From positions 26,577,302 through 26,641,301 of the forward strand of contig CM053333.1 in NCBI GenBank assembly GCA_028583605.1: a DNA stretch of 64,000 nucleotides, in the 5' to 3' direction. A program made the position numbers and the translations under genes. Position 1 is the stretch's first letter. Each line of letters opens with the position of its first letter. Of the stretch, positions 1 to 11,139 are shown piece by piece. This DNA is from Dastarcus helophoroides (lineage: Eukaryota > Arthropoda > Insecta > Coleoptera > Bothrideridae). Under the pieces are notes generated by a model that had not been told where the DNA came from, made no database searches, and was given only the letters and a program-made list of their open reading frames with translations.

Positions 1-1176
1 TATCTTTCTTTTTTATTCTTTTTATCACACTTAGATTTATATTGGTATTGTACAAACCGACATAAAAAAGCGTTTCATGTGTCAATTTTGTGTTTAAAAC
101 AATTTTCGGACAGCCTCTCGAAAACAAAAATGTTGACATTCATGACACGAGGCTAATGTATGTATATTACCTTGCGTCTCGTATCAGATTTTTTTACTGC
201 ATCCGGATTACATTTACAATTTTTTTGAATTAAATTAGGGCCCTAGATAATTTAGTAACTCATGGTCATCAAGATGCTCATTAAAGTATAGATTTTTATT
301 TTTATTTGTATATCTGATTTTAATTTAACTTTATAGAACTTTTTGAGAGAGAACGGTAATATCTCCTTTAGTTAAATAACTCGAAATAAAGTAAACAGAG
401 AATAATGCTTGAATAAATTACACCGTAAATATATACTAAATAAAAAATCTGTTAAGATCTCTTTGTTTCAAAGTTATTCAGCCATTCTTTGGAAAATATA
501 CCTTGATATGCCTCTGGGCGGGAAAAGCGTTTCTTCTCCTTTGTTTATTTACGAAGGAAAATATGACCTAAATCCTCTTTTCCCTCCTATAATTTATTTT
601 CAACAACTTACTGCCACCATGTTGAACAAATAACGCATAGCAATTATAACTTTGGCCAAGTATGGGCCAATTTAATATTAATTTAAAAAAAAACTATAGA
701 CAATTTAGGTTTCTGGTTGTTATGTCTACCTCTACTTATTTTGTAATTCTTGTGTTGCATGATTCTATTACTAGTTTTATCATGTTTTAGTTACGTTTTT
801 TACAGTCGAATAGATTTACTTTCTTTATCATGTTTTTTCTTCTAACGTTGGGTAGGTTTGGTTTAGACTTATACTTCTGAATTTGTCTGGCTAATATTAT
901 TATAACCATTAAGTTAGTCAGTGCTTAGTGTGGTGTTCTAGTATTAAGTTAATATTTCATTTTAATATATATTTTTTTAATTGATATAACAAAAAAAGAC
1001 CTTTAGCTTTATCATCTAAAACTTTACACAAACTAGTTACTGTAAAAATTCATTTTTCTGACAAGTAGTAGGGCTTAGGAGCTTAGATGGGGAATGAAAA
1101 ACTTTTTTAATGTAGTATATTTACGCTGAAAAACAATAATTTAAACCCCTTTTTTGGCTGTCACTAATCTGCATTA
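1..1176. other. AT-rich intergenic DNA
   Basis: No coding exon, RNA gene or clear repeat was recognised. The stretch is AT-rich with frequent stops in all frames. The one open frame here (409-633, +) has no recognisable domain and is probably chance. Confidence 0.6.
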
Positions 1177-1451
1177 TGGTGCGTATCCACCGGATAACAT
1201 TTCGCGCAGAGTTTGCGAATAGTTCGCGAACAGTTAACAGTTAACTTGGTGAATACACACCACGAGATCGAACGTATATTTTAATATTACCGATCGCCAG
1301 TGGGAATTTTGCTGAACACCAGGCGAACAGTGTCAACGACACTAATATTACACGAGATGTTCGCGAACTGTTCGCCAACATAATGTTAACATTTTGCGAA
1401 CAGCTATTGAATATTCGCGAGCTGCTCGAGAACGCCGGTGAATAAACACCA
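1177..1451. mobile_element. PIF/Harbinger-like MITE
   Basis: The ends are inverted repeats: TGGTGCGTATCCACCGG on the left and CCGGTGAATAAACACCA on the right (14 of 17 match after reverse complement). TTA lies directly outside both ends (1174-1176 and 1452-1454), as for the 3-bp TWA duplications of PIF/Harbinger elements. The 275-bp interior has no transposase but is full of GTTCGCGAAC-type palindromes. This is a non-autonomous element; the family assignment rests only on the target duplication and ends. Confidence 0.65.
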
Positions 1452-1599
1452 TTACACAGATCCGAAGTCAACTCTGTGCCGGCATGGATAAAATCTTGAC
1501 AAATTTAAATATTTTGTTAGTATTAGTGTAGTGTAACGCAAAAGGAAGAAAGACGTTTCTCTCTCGTTATATAAATGCCAAACTGTAATTAATTTTTAT

Positions 1600-1790
1600 T
1601 TAGGCGTAATGATACGTATTTATTGGCGTTCGCGAACAGCCTGCAAAAATCCAATTCGGTGTTCGAAAAATGTTCACATTATGTTCGCAAAGTGCTCGCT
1701 TAATATTAGTGCCCTTGACCCTCTTCGCGTGAAGCTCGTCAAAACTTCCGGTGGCAGTTGGTAACATCAAACGATAATCTCAGATCCCAC
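1600..1790. repeat. Second GTTCGCGAAC-rich segment
   Basis: This segment repeats the vocabulary of the MITE at 1177-1451: GTTCGCGAACAG, TGTTCGCAAAG and TAATATTAGTG, the last an inverted form of CACTAATATTA in the MITE. It is probably a fragment of a related element, separated by about 150 bp of unrelated DNA. Its boundaries are not defined. Confidence 0.4.
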
Positions 1791-2081
1791 AAAATTATCA
1801 AAAATTAGATGTCCTCAAATAATACCTCGTTAAGTGTTCACAAGAACGGTAGTTGTTACCCGTGGATAGACAGTACATACCATAAAGCAACCCTAGAAGT
1901 GGGTGCAAGTGTTACAAAAGCAACTAATACTCAAGAGATCGACGATGGTGGCAATAACGTTTTGTGTTTCTCTAAGAGTTTTGTGAACCTGTGAGGGAAG
2001 CAGGTAATGCCAAAAGAATTTTTTAAACCACGTATGGTTTACGAATGAATCATCGTTTTTAATTTACAGTACGCTAGTTAG

Positions 2082-2198
2082 TGTATGGAGTGTTTAGAAG
2101 AAGATGAGAATGTTAAGCATGTGATGTGTTACTGCCCGGCCTTCGATTCAATCAGAGGATCCACACTGGGGGACTTCTGTCTTAACGTAACCACTTGA
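2082..2198 (+). pseudogene. LINE C-terminal zinc-knuckle fragment
   Basis: A 38-codon open stretch encodes a Cys/His cluster (CMECLEEDENVKHVMCYC, then PAFDSIRGSTLGDF). This spacing, C-x2-C-E-x5-H-x3-C-x-C-PAF-x3-R, is the C-terminal motif downstream of reverse transcriptase in several non-LTR retrotransposons. Nothing upstream in frame continues the protein, so this is a short relic rather than a working gene. It is a different LINE family from the copies at 12, 27 and 50 kb, which lack this motif. Confidence 0.55.
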
Positions 2199-2374
2199 GA
2201 GGCGCATCCAAGGAATGTTCTTCTGTCTCTCAATAAAATTGGCTGGATGAATGAATAAGGACACTTCAACCACGGGGATAGTACAAGGGTCCAAAAAATG
2301 TGGCCTACATTCTTAAATAATCCACCCCTAATTCAGAATTCAGCTAGTTAATGTAAAAAAACAAACCCTTGAAT

Positions 2375-2630
2375 ATGGTAATGAAGGTTTCCACGGCCAC
2401 AGTCAGTCAAAGATATACTTCTTCCGGGATTGGATAGTGTGAAGTGTTCGACGTTTAGCCCACCATCGTGCTTCTTCAAGAATGAAAGAAAGGAATACTA
2501 AATAAAAATTACAAAAAAATATGCAAGAAAAGTAGCCAACAAATAAAATAAACCAAATTCAAGACGGCAGAGCACGGTAACTCAGTATGTCTACCATACC
2601 AGAGGCGAAACTCTTTGTGAGTATTGAATA
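2375..2630. mobile_element. Decayed family-B repeat (HHR relic)
   Basis: The left part matches the left arms of the elements at 19.2 and 41.4 kb (AAGGTTTCCACGGCCACAGTCAGT, cut here for length by reading 2385-2408; ACTTCTTCCGGGATTGGA follows). An internal copy of CCATACCAGAGGCGAAACTC lies at about 2595. On the - strand the hammerhead-like core is damaged: the GAAA box reads TAAA and the first box reads TTGAAGA. Only one arm is present. It is an old, inactive copy. Confidence 0.6.
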
Positions 2631-4361
2631 TTATTCTTGTGGATACGTCCTTATTTATTTTTTCGAATTCCTGCCTTAAGTTTCCTCAAACCGGTTGAAT
2701 TAAGAAACGAAAACAGTAAAATAAATGCAATTAAATTTATATTAGTTTCAAGTGTATGGAAATACAAATAATAGTACGGCGAAATAATATTTAAAAACTT
2801 GTTAACAATTAGTTGATAGACCATATTCTCTCTCGCCAGTTTGCGTTATAATCTGCACCTGGCAAGTGATAAGTGTCGCTGGAAAAATTTGATCCGCAGC
2901 CAAAAAAAAAGTTAAACTAGTCATAATTTTTTGCATAGTATCAGAAGGCGACTGAGTTTGGGACTTTCTTTCTTTAGTCAATGTCCTTAACTCGTTGGCC
3001 ATCTACTTGTTATTTAACTCACTTTCACTAGAACTGAATAACTTTCAATGGGACGATGCTCTGGGCCCATCAATAAATTTTATCGTCTATTTGAACACAA
3101 CCAAATATGCACAGCATTTTGTCATAAAAATTGAGGGATCTGACTTTTGCAATTAAATTTTGCGCTTGCTAGGGTTATAAGTGGCTGGAATATTATAAGT
3201 TTTAGCTGTTAGATCCATTTCTCCTTTTAACATTCTGGACCTTCGAGGAAACGATGACAAGATTTTTTTTTGCGTTTTTCACAGACACACTTGGTTTCTA
3301 GACACACTTGGTTCACAGAAAGATTTGGTTGTTTCTCGAAAAGTTGAAATTCTTCCAGAACCAGAAACACCAACAGTCAAAGGAATTCCAATGCTCTTTT
3401 TGATATTGGACACGTTCGCTAAAGAGATGCTAAACTGACGGAAACATTTATTGCTTCATCACTCTCGATCCAATTTCAATGAACAGACGTTCTCCATGGT
3501 TAATAACGTTAATCATAATGGATTTTGATATAGCAATGATAAATCAGGATTTCCAAAGTGTTCGTTTAGAACATTTTCGCAATTGTTACGATAATTAGAC
3601 ATTTTATAAAACGCGGACTATTCAGTTATGGAAACGAATTTGTCAATTACGTATTTATGATAGATCCAGAGGTGACTTGATTAATAAATTCGTTAAGATG
3701 TACAAATTTAACTTGACGAATTTATTGTGGCTGGATTTGCATGGATCTAAAAAATGTAAAATTTAGCTTAATAAGTTAAAAGGAGCATTAACGAACGCCA
3801 ACTTAAATGTAAGCTGGCAGAATCTAAAATGTCATGTTTTGGATTAATAATTTAGCCACGTAGACTTGCTACAGCTGACACAATAAGGTTAGTAATATTA
3901 TAGCAATTAGAAAGTACACAGGGAATATTTAACACGTAGACAGCGTTGGATATATTGTAAATACGTATGTTACAAAGGAGGGAAATATTCTCCTCTTCCA
4001 AGCATATTTATTTTGTTTCATGCCAGAATTGATTTTTGCTTAGTAGCAGGAATCAATTCTAATATGACAGTGTAATAAAGGTTGTATATTTAAGTATTAA
4101 TGCCCCCAAATTTGAAACTGGAAAAGGAAATTAAGGGGTCCCCAGTTTATTCATCTGCTCTGTTATTGAACTTGTTGAGCATGACTTGTGTCCAAATCAC
4201 AGGCGATAATTTATTACAACCTTAATTTGTTCAAATGATGACAGCTTGCAGTGCTTTTGGAGATCTATCGCGAGACAACGAGGTTTTTTACTATAAATAA
4301 TTATCGACACTGTTAGGTCTTCCTTCACAAACTTTTGATTTTCTTAGAACTTGACCAAAAG
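2631..4361. other. Intergenic DNA, no recognised gene
   Basis: Mostly AT-rich. A 46-codon open stretch on + (3298-3438) has protein-like composition (ending ILDTFAKEMLN) and follows a small direct repeat of AGACACACTTGGTT, but no family is recognised and no splice site clearly bounds it. Otherwise nothing was seen. Confidence 0.4.
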
Positions 4362-4619
4362 CTATCTACATTTTAGACGTAAGATTTCGAATTTTGGGCC
4401 ACACTTCTTGGTACACAATATCTTTGCTTTGCTCTTGTTCATAAAATGAGGGCCATTAATCTTCATCAAATTGGGGACATTTGCTCTGCCGCCAAAGGGG
4501 GATTTTGAATTTTTATAGGTTAAGCGCAACAGACCCATGTGCAGAACGCTCTTTTTGATCTCCTCGAATATTGACTGTTCTTTCTCTAGTCCATATTCGT
4601 CGCCCCATAGACATCGAAC
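4362..4619 (-). CDS. Unrecognised terminal exon candidate
   Basis: On the - strand a polypyrimidine-rich acceptor (TTTTTTTTTAG) is followed at once by an 85-codon open stretch ending in TAG. In phase 0 it reads VRCLWGDEYGLEKEQSIFEE near the start and LMKINGPHFMNKSKAKILC further on, ending in a Lys/Arg/Cys-rich tail. The codons look protein-like and the region is less AT-rich than its surroundings. Another open stretch (about 4664-4855, -; KYLGLKSAAIAKDLFCFL) lies just upstream, but I found no donor of matching phase joining the two. No family was recognised. It could be the last exon of a host gene or a decayed transposon ORF. Confidence 0.3.
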   Translation of the reverse strand, partial: VRCLWGDEYGLEKEQSIFEEIKKSVLHMGLLRLTYKNSKSPFGGRANVPNLMKINGPHFMNKSKAKILCTKKCGPKFEILRLKCR

Positions 4620-4859
4620 CTAAAAAAAAATAACTTCAAAATTTGCAAATCTTAGTAAAAAAACTACAAGGTTATAGACCCAAAATATTTCAAACACCAA
4701 TATTTCCAAGAGCCGCCCTTAATATTACATATATACATGAGTAAATGTGTTGTTCCAGTATGAAGCAATATTTCGTGGTTCAGTGGTTTCAGAAAGCAGA
4801 AGAGGTCCTTTGCTATCGCAGCTGACTTAAGGCCTAAATACTTCCTTACGCAGAAGAAC

Positions 4860-6283
4860 TAAACTGGGACATTTTTAGAAGTACCTTTAAAAGTGACATC
4901 TGGAACTTCATTAAATTGAAAAATTGATTTTATAATTTAAAAGATCTTTAGTTAACTATTGATTTTAGCCACAACAGGTCAAAGTTAATCTCGTTTACCA
5001 AAATTTTTGCAACAAAAACCCTCCAAGCCTCCAAGCTCTGTAATGAATCAGAGTAACTAGAAAAGTGTTGTCATCGAAATCAACAGATCTTCTTCTTTTC
5101 GGTTTTTTCGTTTTGTAATAAATTTTTACGAGTGTTCCAACATCATTTGCAAATTCACTATAACAACAATGACTCGTTGTTCATATATCGAGCTAGTGTT
5201 TAATGTTTGGCTTTAAGATACAAAGAGTATATTTAAAGTTTATGCTAGTGTGAAGTTTTGGCGTCTATCCAAAACATTACCAGAGTCTGAAAGCAGTATA
5301 ACTCGCCATTTGATTGAACATGTAATACCGGCGAAGATTTAAATTAAATCAAGGTTTCTTTTGTTGATTTTCATGCTTACTAATGTGCATGAAAATGCTG
5401 CATATTTAGTTTACTTATTTATGAAAACGACTGCTATCCATTAAATTATTTTGATGAAAATTAATGGAATAGTCAGACACAACAATAATTCGTCTAAAAC
5501 ATCAAGGATCAAAATTTCCGTAAAGTTCTAAATTGTTATTATGGCGTAAAAATTTAACGGGGTGAAAACTGTTTGTATACGAGTAAAAGAAGAAGAATCT
5601 AATAATAGAAAACGTGATACATCCTACTTATCGCATGAGGCAGCTGCCAATTTAAAACAACTTATGTTTTGACTGAAATCGAATGCTGAAAATTTCTAAT
5701 TATTTCTTTCTGCTGAAGCAACTCTTTACTGCAGCCGGATATTGTCTTGGGGCTTGATTGGGGGGATGGATTTTTAAATTTACGAGTTGCCTAAGAGAAA
5801 GATAGCTATCTGTCGGTAAACCGCGACAGAAAAGAGGAATAGGACAGACCTTAGGGAAGTATGAAACAGCTGGAAGCGCACTGTCTTTAACGGAAATCCG
5901 CTGTTACCTTATCCAAAGGGCGCTGCTCCTGTTTATTCCTCGTAATATAACATCCACAAATAATTAATGCTCTCTAGTAAGACATAATAGAGTTTCGATT
6001 TAAAGCGCTAGAAAACGAATATATTTTTTTATTAGTAGATATGTACATAGAAACATAAAGACAAATTAGATAATCTTTTGCTGAACACCTTATTTCCCGT
6101 TTTTCTGCAAAACATTATCATTTCCAATTTTCCAGTTCAATTCTCTAACGATGTCGTGCGTTCCGGACGAAAGTCATATCAAGTTAAATTAAAATTACTT
6201 AGATGGCAATTTGAATTGAGTTTTAGATTAAGGTTTAGAAGTTTGAGTGTAAAACACAAGAAGATGATTTTAATTGTTTTACT
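4860..6283. other. Intergenic DNA, no recognised gene
   Basis: AT-rich with stops in all frames. A slightly GC-richer patch at about 5700-5940 contains no open frame of note. No repeat or RNA gene was recognised. Confidence 0.5.
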
Positions 6284-6329
6284 ATAACGTAGCATTCTTC
6301 ATGGTAGACCCTTATTGACCGGAAATATT

Positions 6330-6607
6330 GTGTTTTTTCAATTTATTTAACATTTCTTCGGCCCAGTTTGGAAATATTTAAATTTTTATGGTTTGTTGAC
6401 AATTTTCTAAACAGTTTTTGAAATGCGACTACGTGATATTTAAATTTATTGAAAAAGTCACTGAACTGTCATGAAGTGACGTTTTCAATAAATTTAAATA
6501 TCACGTAGTCGCATTTCAAAAACTGTTTAGAAAATTTTCAACAAACCATAAAAATTTAAATATTTCCAAACTGGGCCGAAGAAATGTTAAATAAATTGAA
6601 AAAAACA
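6330..6607. mobile_element. Near-perfect hairpin MITE
   Basis: Two arms of about 125 bp are almost perfect inverted copies (left includes TTCTTCGGCCCAGTTTGGAA, right includes TTCCAAACTGGGCCGAAGAA). They meet around 6470 at GTCACTGAACTGTCATGAAGTGAC. There is no coding capacity. ATAACGTAGCAT occurs at 6284-6295 and again at 6607-6618; this 12-bp direct repeat could be a duplication of the target, though about 35 bp separates the left copy from the arm. High arm identity suggests a fairly recent element or gene conversion between arms. Confidence 0.7.
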
Positions 6608-7617
6608 TAACGTAGCATAACGAAAAAATACATTTTTTTTAATTTTTCTTATCTCGCATTTTCATTCTTCAACCACATCATAATTCTTCAAACACAGCAC
6701 TAAATTTGGGAGGATGTTCATATTGTCGCAAATTAAAAATCGAACAAATTAAACACTACTGTAATCATTTTTTGAAATTTTGATTTTTTCTCGAAGTTTT
6801 ATGTTCAAATTTAGATTATTTGTTCTCGAATATAGTCAAGGTTAGTGTAAACATTTTATCAGAATTTAAAATGTCGAGTGTCATCTCGCAAATTAGACGG
6901 AATAATAATGTTAAAAAATTTTTTAGAGTTACACCTGAGACTTTTTATCGTAAATTTCGACTTTAAAATAGAAAAAATTGCAATTTTTCATTAAAACCTA
7001 ATTACTTCTTTCAAATTTAATTTAAAGGTTCAATTTAATCTCGACACCTAAAAATTATACAAAGTGTTGCAAGTTTTCAACACTTTAGTCAACTTCGACG
7101 TTTCTAAAAAAATTGGAAATTTTTCCCGAAAAGACTAAACGACTGAGAATCGAAAATTTCAACTTATTTTATGAAATGTCGGCAGCAAAGGCGCCTTCTT
7201 GAGAAAAAAAGTGAAATGAGGAGAATTTTTACCTAAAGTTAACCCCAAATTTTGAGAATCAATTCAAAATTTTGAAAAAAACTTAACATCTTAGGAGGAA
7301 CAGTTTGAAATAAATATCTAACTTTTAAAAATTAACATTTATAAAAAAGGATTATTAAATTTAATATAAATTTAGGGATTAAAAGTTAAAACGTTTCACC
7401 TCAAACAAAATTTTGAAATCAAAAATTCGAGACAAAGTTGAAAATTTTTAAACTTTCCAAACAGGCAATTTAAGTCACAATTTCTATTAAAAAACAGAAC
7501 ATGCCCAATTTTCGGTTTAAAATGAACAATGTAGAAAAAGTTAAAAATGAATTTGTAAGTTTAAAATGTTAAAAATAAATTAAAAATGTCAAATAAAAAA
7601 CCAGAGTTTATAAAAAT

Positions 7618-8090
7618 CTTAAGGTAAATCCTTAAAATTTCAAAAAAAGACCGAAATCTCAAGTTTAAAGTCAAAACTATTGGATAGAGTTAGCTAAAAA
7701 TGTTTATAAAAAAATCAAAATGATAAGAAAACACTATTAAAGATAAATACAACATTTGAAACAAAAGAAAATCTAAATTTACCATAATATTGAGGTAAAT
7801 CCCTAAAATTTTAAGAAAAGAGTGAAATCTCGAGTTTTGAGTGACAACTCTAGGAAAAAGTGTTAACCAAAAATGTTGAACGAAAAATCAAAATTTTGAG
7901 AAAAAATTATTAAAAATTTTAAACAAAAAAATCTAATGTTTTTATAATATTAAGGCAAATCCCTAAAATTTCAAGGAAAGAGCTTAATTTCGAGTTGAAG
8001 TGAAAACTTCAGAATTTGGATTAACTATAAAAATGTTTGTGTGAACAGTCAATATTTTCAGAAAATTGAAATTCACTAAATTATGTTCTC
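7618..8090. repeat. Three tandem units of ~160-170 bp
   Basis: Three successive units each begin with a variant of AAGGTAAATCCCTAAAATTT (about 7619, 7792 and 7952), continue with AAAGAGTGAAATCTCGAGTT-like text, and the first two end in a TAATAT box. The units differ by many substitutions, so the array is old. It shows that at least part of the low-complexity block is a decayed tandem array. Confidence 0.55.
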
Positions 8091-8442
8091 GAAATTTCGA
8101 ATTTGAACTCGAAGTAATGTAAGAAAGCGCATTTTGGGTTTAAACTGTAACGAATTTTCGAGAGAACTTCGAAAAGTATGCGAAAACTATGTAGTTTTAA
8201 ATTTGAAATTTTGAAAATAAGAAAATTGAGAAATTTCGAAATGTCAAAAAAAATTAAATCTTAGGCAAAAATAAAATTTTGTTTAGTTAAAAATTTGGTT
8301 TAAAAAAATTACAAATGAGGAATTTAGCGAGAAAAATTGAAATTTCAATAATCAAATCAGTATTGCAAAAATAAAAATGAAATCATAAAAAATACTAAAT
8401 TTCTTTTTTGATGGAACGGACTGGTCCTTGGTTATCTTCAAA

Positions 8443-8622
8443 AATTGAAACACAGAACTTGTCCCCTGAAACCAAGAAAAATTAAAAAACACAACAAAGG
8501 TTGCTCTAGTTGCTCAGTTTCTCTCTGAAGATGACAGCTTGGCTGTCGAAACGCATTAGAGCAACCTTTGTTGTGTTTTTTAATTTTTCTTGGTTTCAGG
8601 GGACAAGTTCTGTGTTTCAATT
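8443..8622. mobile_element. Family-C palindromic repeat, HHR-like centre
   Basis: The left arm (AATTGAAACACAGAACTTGT onward, 8443-8508) and right arm (8557-8622) are almost perfect reverse complements of about 65 bp. Between them, on +, lie CTGAAGA, a 6-bp hairpin GACAGC-TTG-GCTGTC, and GAAAC. This order is that of a hammerhead core, but there is an extra T after CTGAAGA and no NUH cleavage triplet follows GAAAC (it reads GCA). A related copy lies at 45849-45990. The preceding TGGAACGGACTGGTCCTTGG (8412-8431) also recurs there in reverse. Confidence 0.6.
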
Positions 8623-9539
8623 ACTAAATTTCTTGTGTAAAATTCAAATTTTGGGAAAAAGTAAAATAAAAATCACAAAAAAGACGAAATTTTTGGTGTA
8701 GTTCAACTTTTGTGGGCAAAAACGAAAATTTTCGAATTTAAAATTGGAATTTTGGGGAAAAACCAAATTAAAAAATTGGGGAATTTTTGGCAAATTTTTT
8801 AATCAAACTTTAAAATTTTGAAAAAAATTGAAGAAATCTAATTCTCGTGAAAATTTTAAATTAAATCAAATATAGAAAAAGAAAAATCTGAAAGCCTAAA
8901 CTCAGAATTTGAAGAAAAAGTAAAAATTTCAACACTAACACCGGCTGAAAATGTCTATAGTAAATCAAAATATCGAGAAACTCTGGGGATTAATAACACA
9001 TTTTTGAATTTAAAAATATTTTAGGAATATAATACAGGGTGATCCTCAAAACCAAATGTTCTAAAAAAATCAAAATTTGTAGAATGTCGGTTTAGGGTTT
9101 CGACTCGAATATTAAGAAATAAAAAAGTTAAAAGTGGAAGTTAGATAAGTATGGAATTCTTAAAATTCTAGCATTTAGTCGTAATTAAAAGATAAACAAA
9201 TTTAACTGGTCATGAGTTATTGAACAATCAGCATCAATTTGGGAATTCATTTTTTTTTGTAACAACAAATTGAGAAAGTCAAATTTTGAAAAGAGAAACC
9301 AAAAATGAAAAAAGAAACTTCTGAAAAATGTTGAAAAAGGAGATGTCTAGGAAATGACTGCAGGATTATAAATCTGGATGGATCTAGAAGAGATTATTTT
9401 ATAATTTTTAGTTCATTTTAAAAAAGTGTTAAACTTTTAACTTTTTTAATTAATTGATTATAAAATAAAAAATTAATTAATTAATTTTTTAATAAAGTAT
9501 ATATATTTTTTAATTTGTTTAAAATTAATCTACATATAA

Positions 9540-10200
9540 ATGACAAGCAACCACAGTTTAACGACTAAAAAGTGAGAGTGCTTTTGAATATTGAATTGTA
9601 CTAATTAGACTGTCTACATCGAGCGGTTTTTTTCTTCGGCAGACTCCATGTCTGTGGCTGGCAAGGATGTTAAACATTCGATTCCTGTCGATAACTCCAT
9701 GTAATTTCCGCAAGGTAGATAAAAAGTTTCTAACTAACGACATTAGTTAAAAATATGTTATATATTCGATAAAGACAGTATATGTTGTTTTACTCCTTTA
9801 TTTCTTACGAGATTGCATTTAAATCGTAAATTTTATTTGTAACAGAGCGTTTAATTTTGGAATTATTATTTTAACCTTATTTGAAATCATTATTTGTTTG
9901 TAACAAAAATAATTCAATATTTTCTGTATTCTAACCATTGATTATCTAGCGAATTTGTTCAATTCGTTGAGATAACTTCTTTTATTTTGCCATCCTTGCC
10001 GAAGCAAGATATTTTTTTTTTCAATATGATCATTTCAGATTCTAACAAATACACTTTGAGAAATCATTTCTACAGAGGTTAGATAAAAATAAATAAAACA
10101 TGTGAAGGTGTTACAACTCCAGGTGTCTACGAATCAAACTGTCAACTTCATTGTGTCTTTGATATTAAAAGTGTATATATCGTAGACTTATAGTGAGATA
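9540..10200. other. Intergenic DNA, no recognised gene
   Basis: AT-rich. The 61-codon open frame on - (9558-9743) shows no recognised motif. No repeat was identified. Confidence 0.45.
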
Positions 10201-11133
10201 CGGCTTTTTATGAAAAGCCTAGGCATTTCATGAAAAGCCTAGGCATTTTATAAAATGCCGCAATTTCCTGTAATAATAGTATTATTGTTACATAATCTGC
10301 CGAGGCTTTTCATGAAGTGTCGTATTTGTTTAGGCTTATGTTGCAACAATCGGTTTTACAGAATATATCGCTTTTACAATTGCCGGCACATCATAAATTG
10401 AAGGGATGATATGAAAATATTTTTTTAAAGTTTAATACACTCGCAAAAGACAACCCCATTATGTCTTCAATGCATTGCGAAAACAAGGATAGATGGCGAT
10501 GTCTATTATTACCAGATTGAGTATAGTAGAAAATAAGATATGTTAGCAAAAATATTTATTGGGCAAAAAAAAAAGAAAAAGAAAAATCATAACATAAACT
10601 TAATTATAAAGATTAGGATAACACTATTTAATGAAACAGAAGAAGGTCTTGTGTTATCTAGAGTTCCACATTGTATTTTGTTTAAAATACCTTGTCCTTT
10701 AAACACCGAGCTTGTAGAAAATCGCTTCTTTAAGTTTATCACATACATATTCAAATTTGTTTTTTTTTCTTAATATTCTGAGCTCTATTGCAGTTTATTA
10801 GGTTTCCCTTCATAATATTTTTGATTATGTGCTTGAAATAATTGTTTCGACTTTAAAATAGTCTCTTTTAATTTCTACAATTACTAAGAAAATACCAAAT
10901 CACAAAAGACAAATGAAAACAACCTACCTAACCTCCAAATATTTATTTTATAAAGTGCCGACTAATCAATTCGCCAGATAGTGTAAAGCTATTTACAACA
11001 CTATGTCACTAATAAATAAACCAGGCATTTCATGAAAAACCTCGGCGGATGGTGTAATGATGAAATTTTACATGTAATGCCGGCATTTCATGATATGTCT
11101 AGGTTTTTCATGAAAAACCGCATTTCAGTAGAA
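10201..11133. mobile_element. Non-autonomous DNA transposon, long palindromic ends
   Basis: The left end (10201-10325) and right end (11028-11133) are inverted relatives. Both contain clustered palindromes of the type GGCATTTCATGAAAAGCC and CTAGGCATTTCATGAA, and both carry TGCCGAGG or its complement CCTCGGCG in matching positions. Internal sequence is AT-rich without a transposase. A LINE 3' end (10428-10505) lies inside. The superfamily is not recognised, and no clear target duplication was found. Confidence 0.5.
10428..10505 (-). pseudogene. LINE 3'-end fragment
   Basis: The reverse complement of CACTCGCAAAAGACAACCCC plus ATTATG and the following GATAGATGGCGATG matches the last ~80 bp of the LINE at 12092-13577 (CGCCATCTATCCTTGTTT... 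CATAATGGGGTTACCCTTTG). It is a dead 3' stub of the same family. Confidence 0.65.
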
Positions 11134-11139
11134 GCCTGC

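Larger units (their letters stand above)
6620..9530. repeat. Degenerate AAATTTTGA low-complexity block
   Basis: About 2.9 kb composed mostly of variants of AAATTTTGA, GAAATTTCGA and TTTAAAATCGAA, with no open frame. Similar text recurs at 41.9-43.6 and 48.0-50.2 kb. It looks like an old minisatellite or satellite eroded by mutation. A palindromic repeat (8443-8622) interrupts it. Confidence 0.6.

Noticed and set aside
8438..8701. Open frames on both strands near 8.5 kb that look alike
   Set aside because: They are the two readings of one palindrome.
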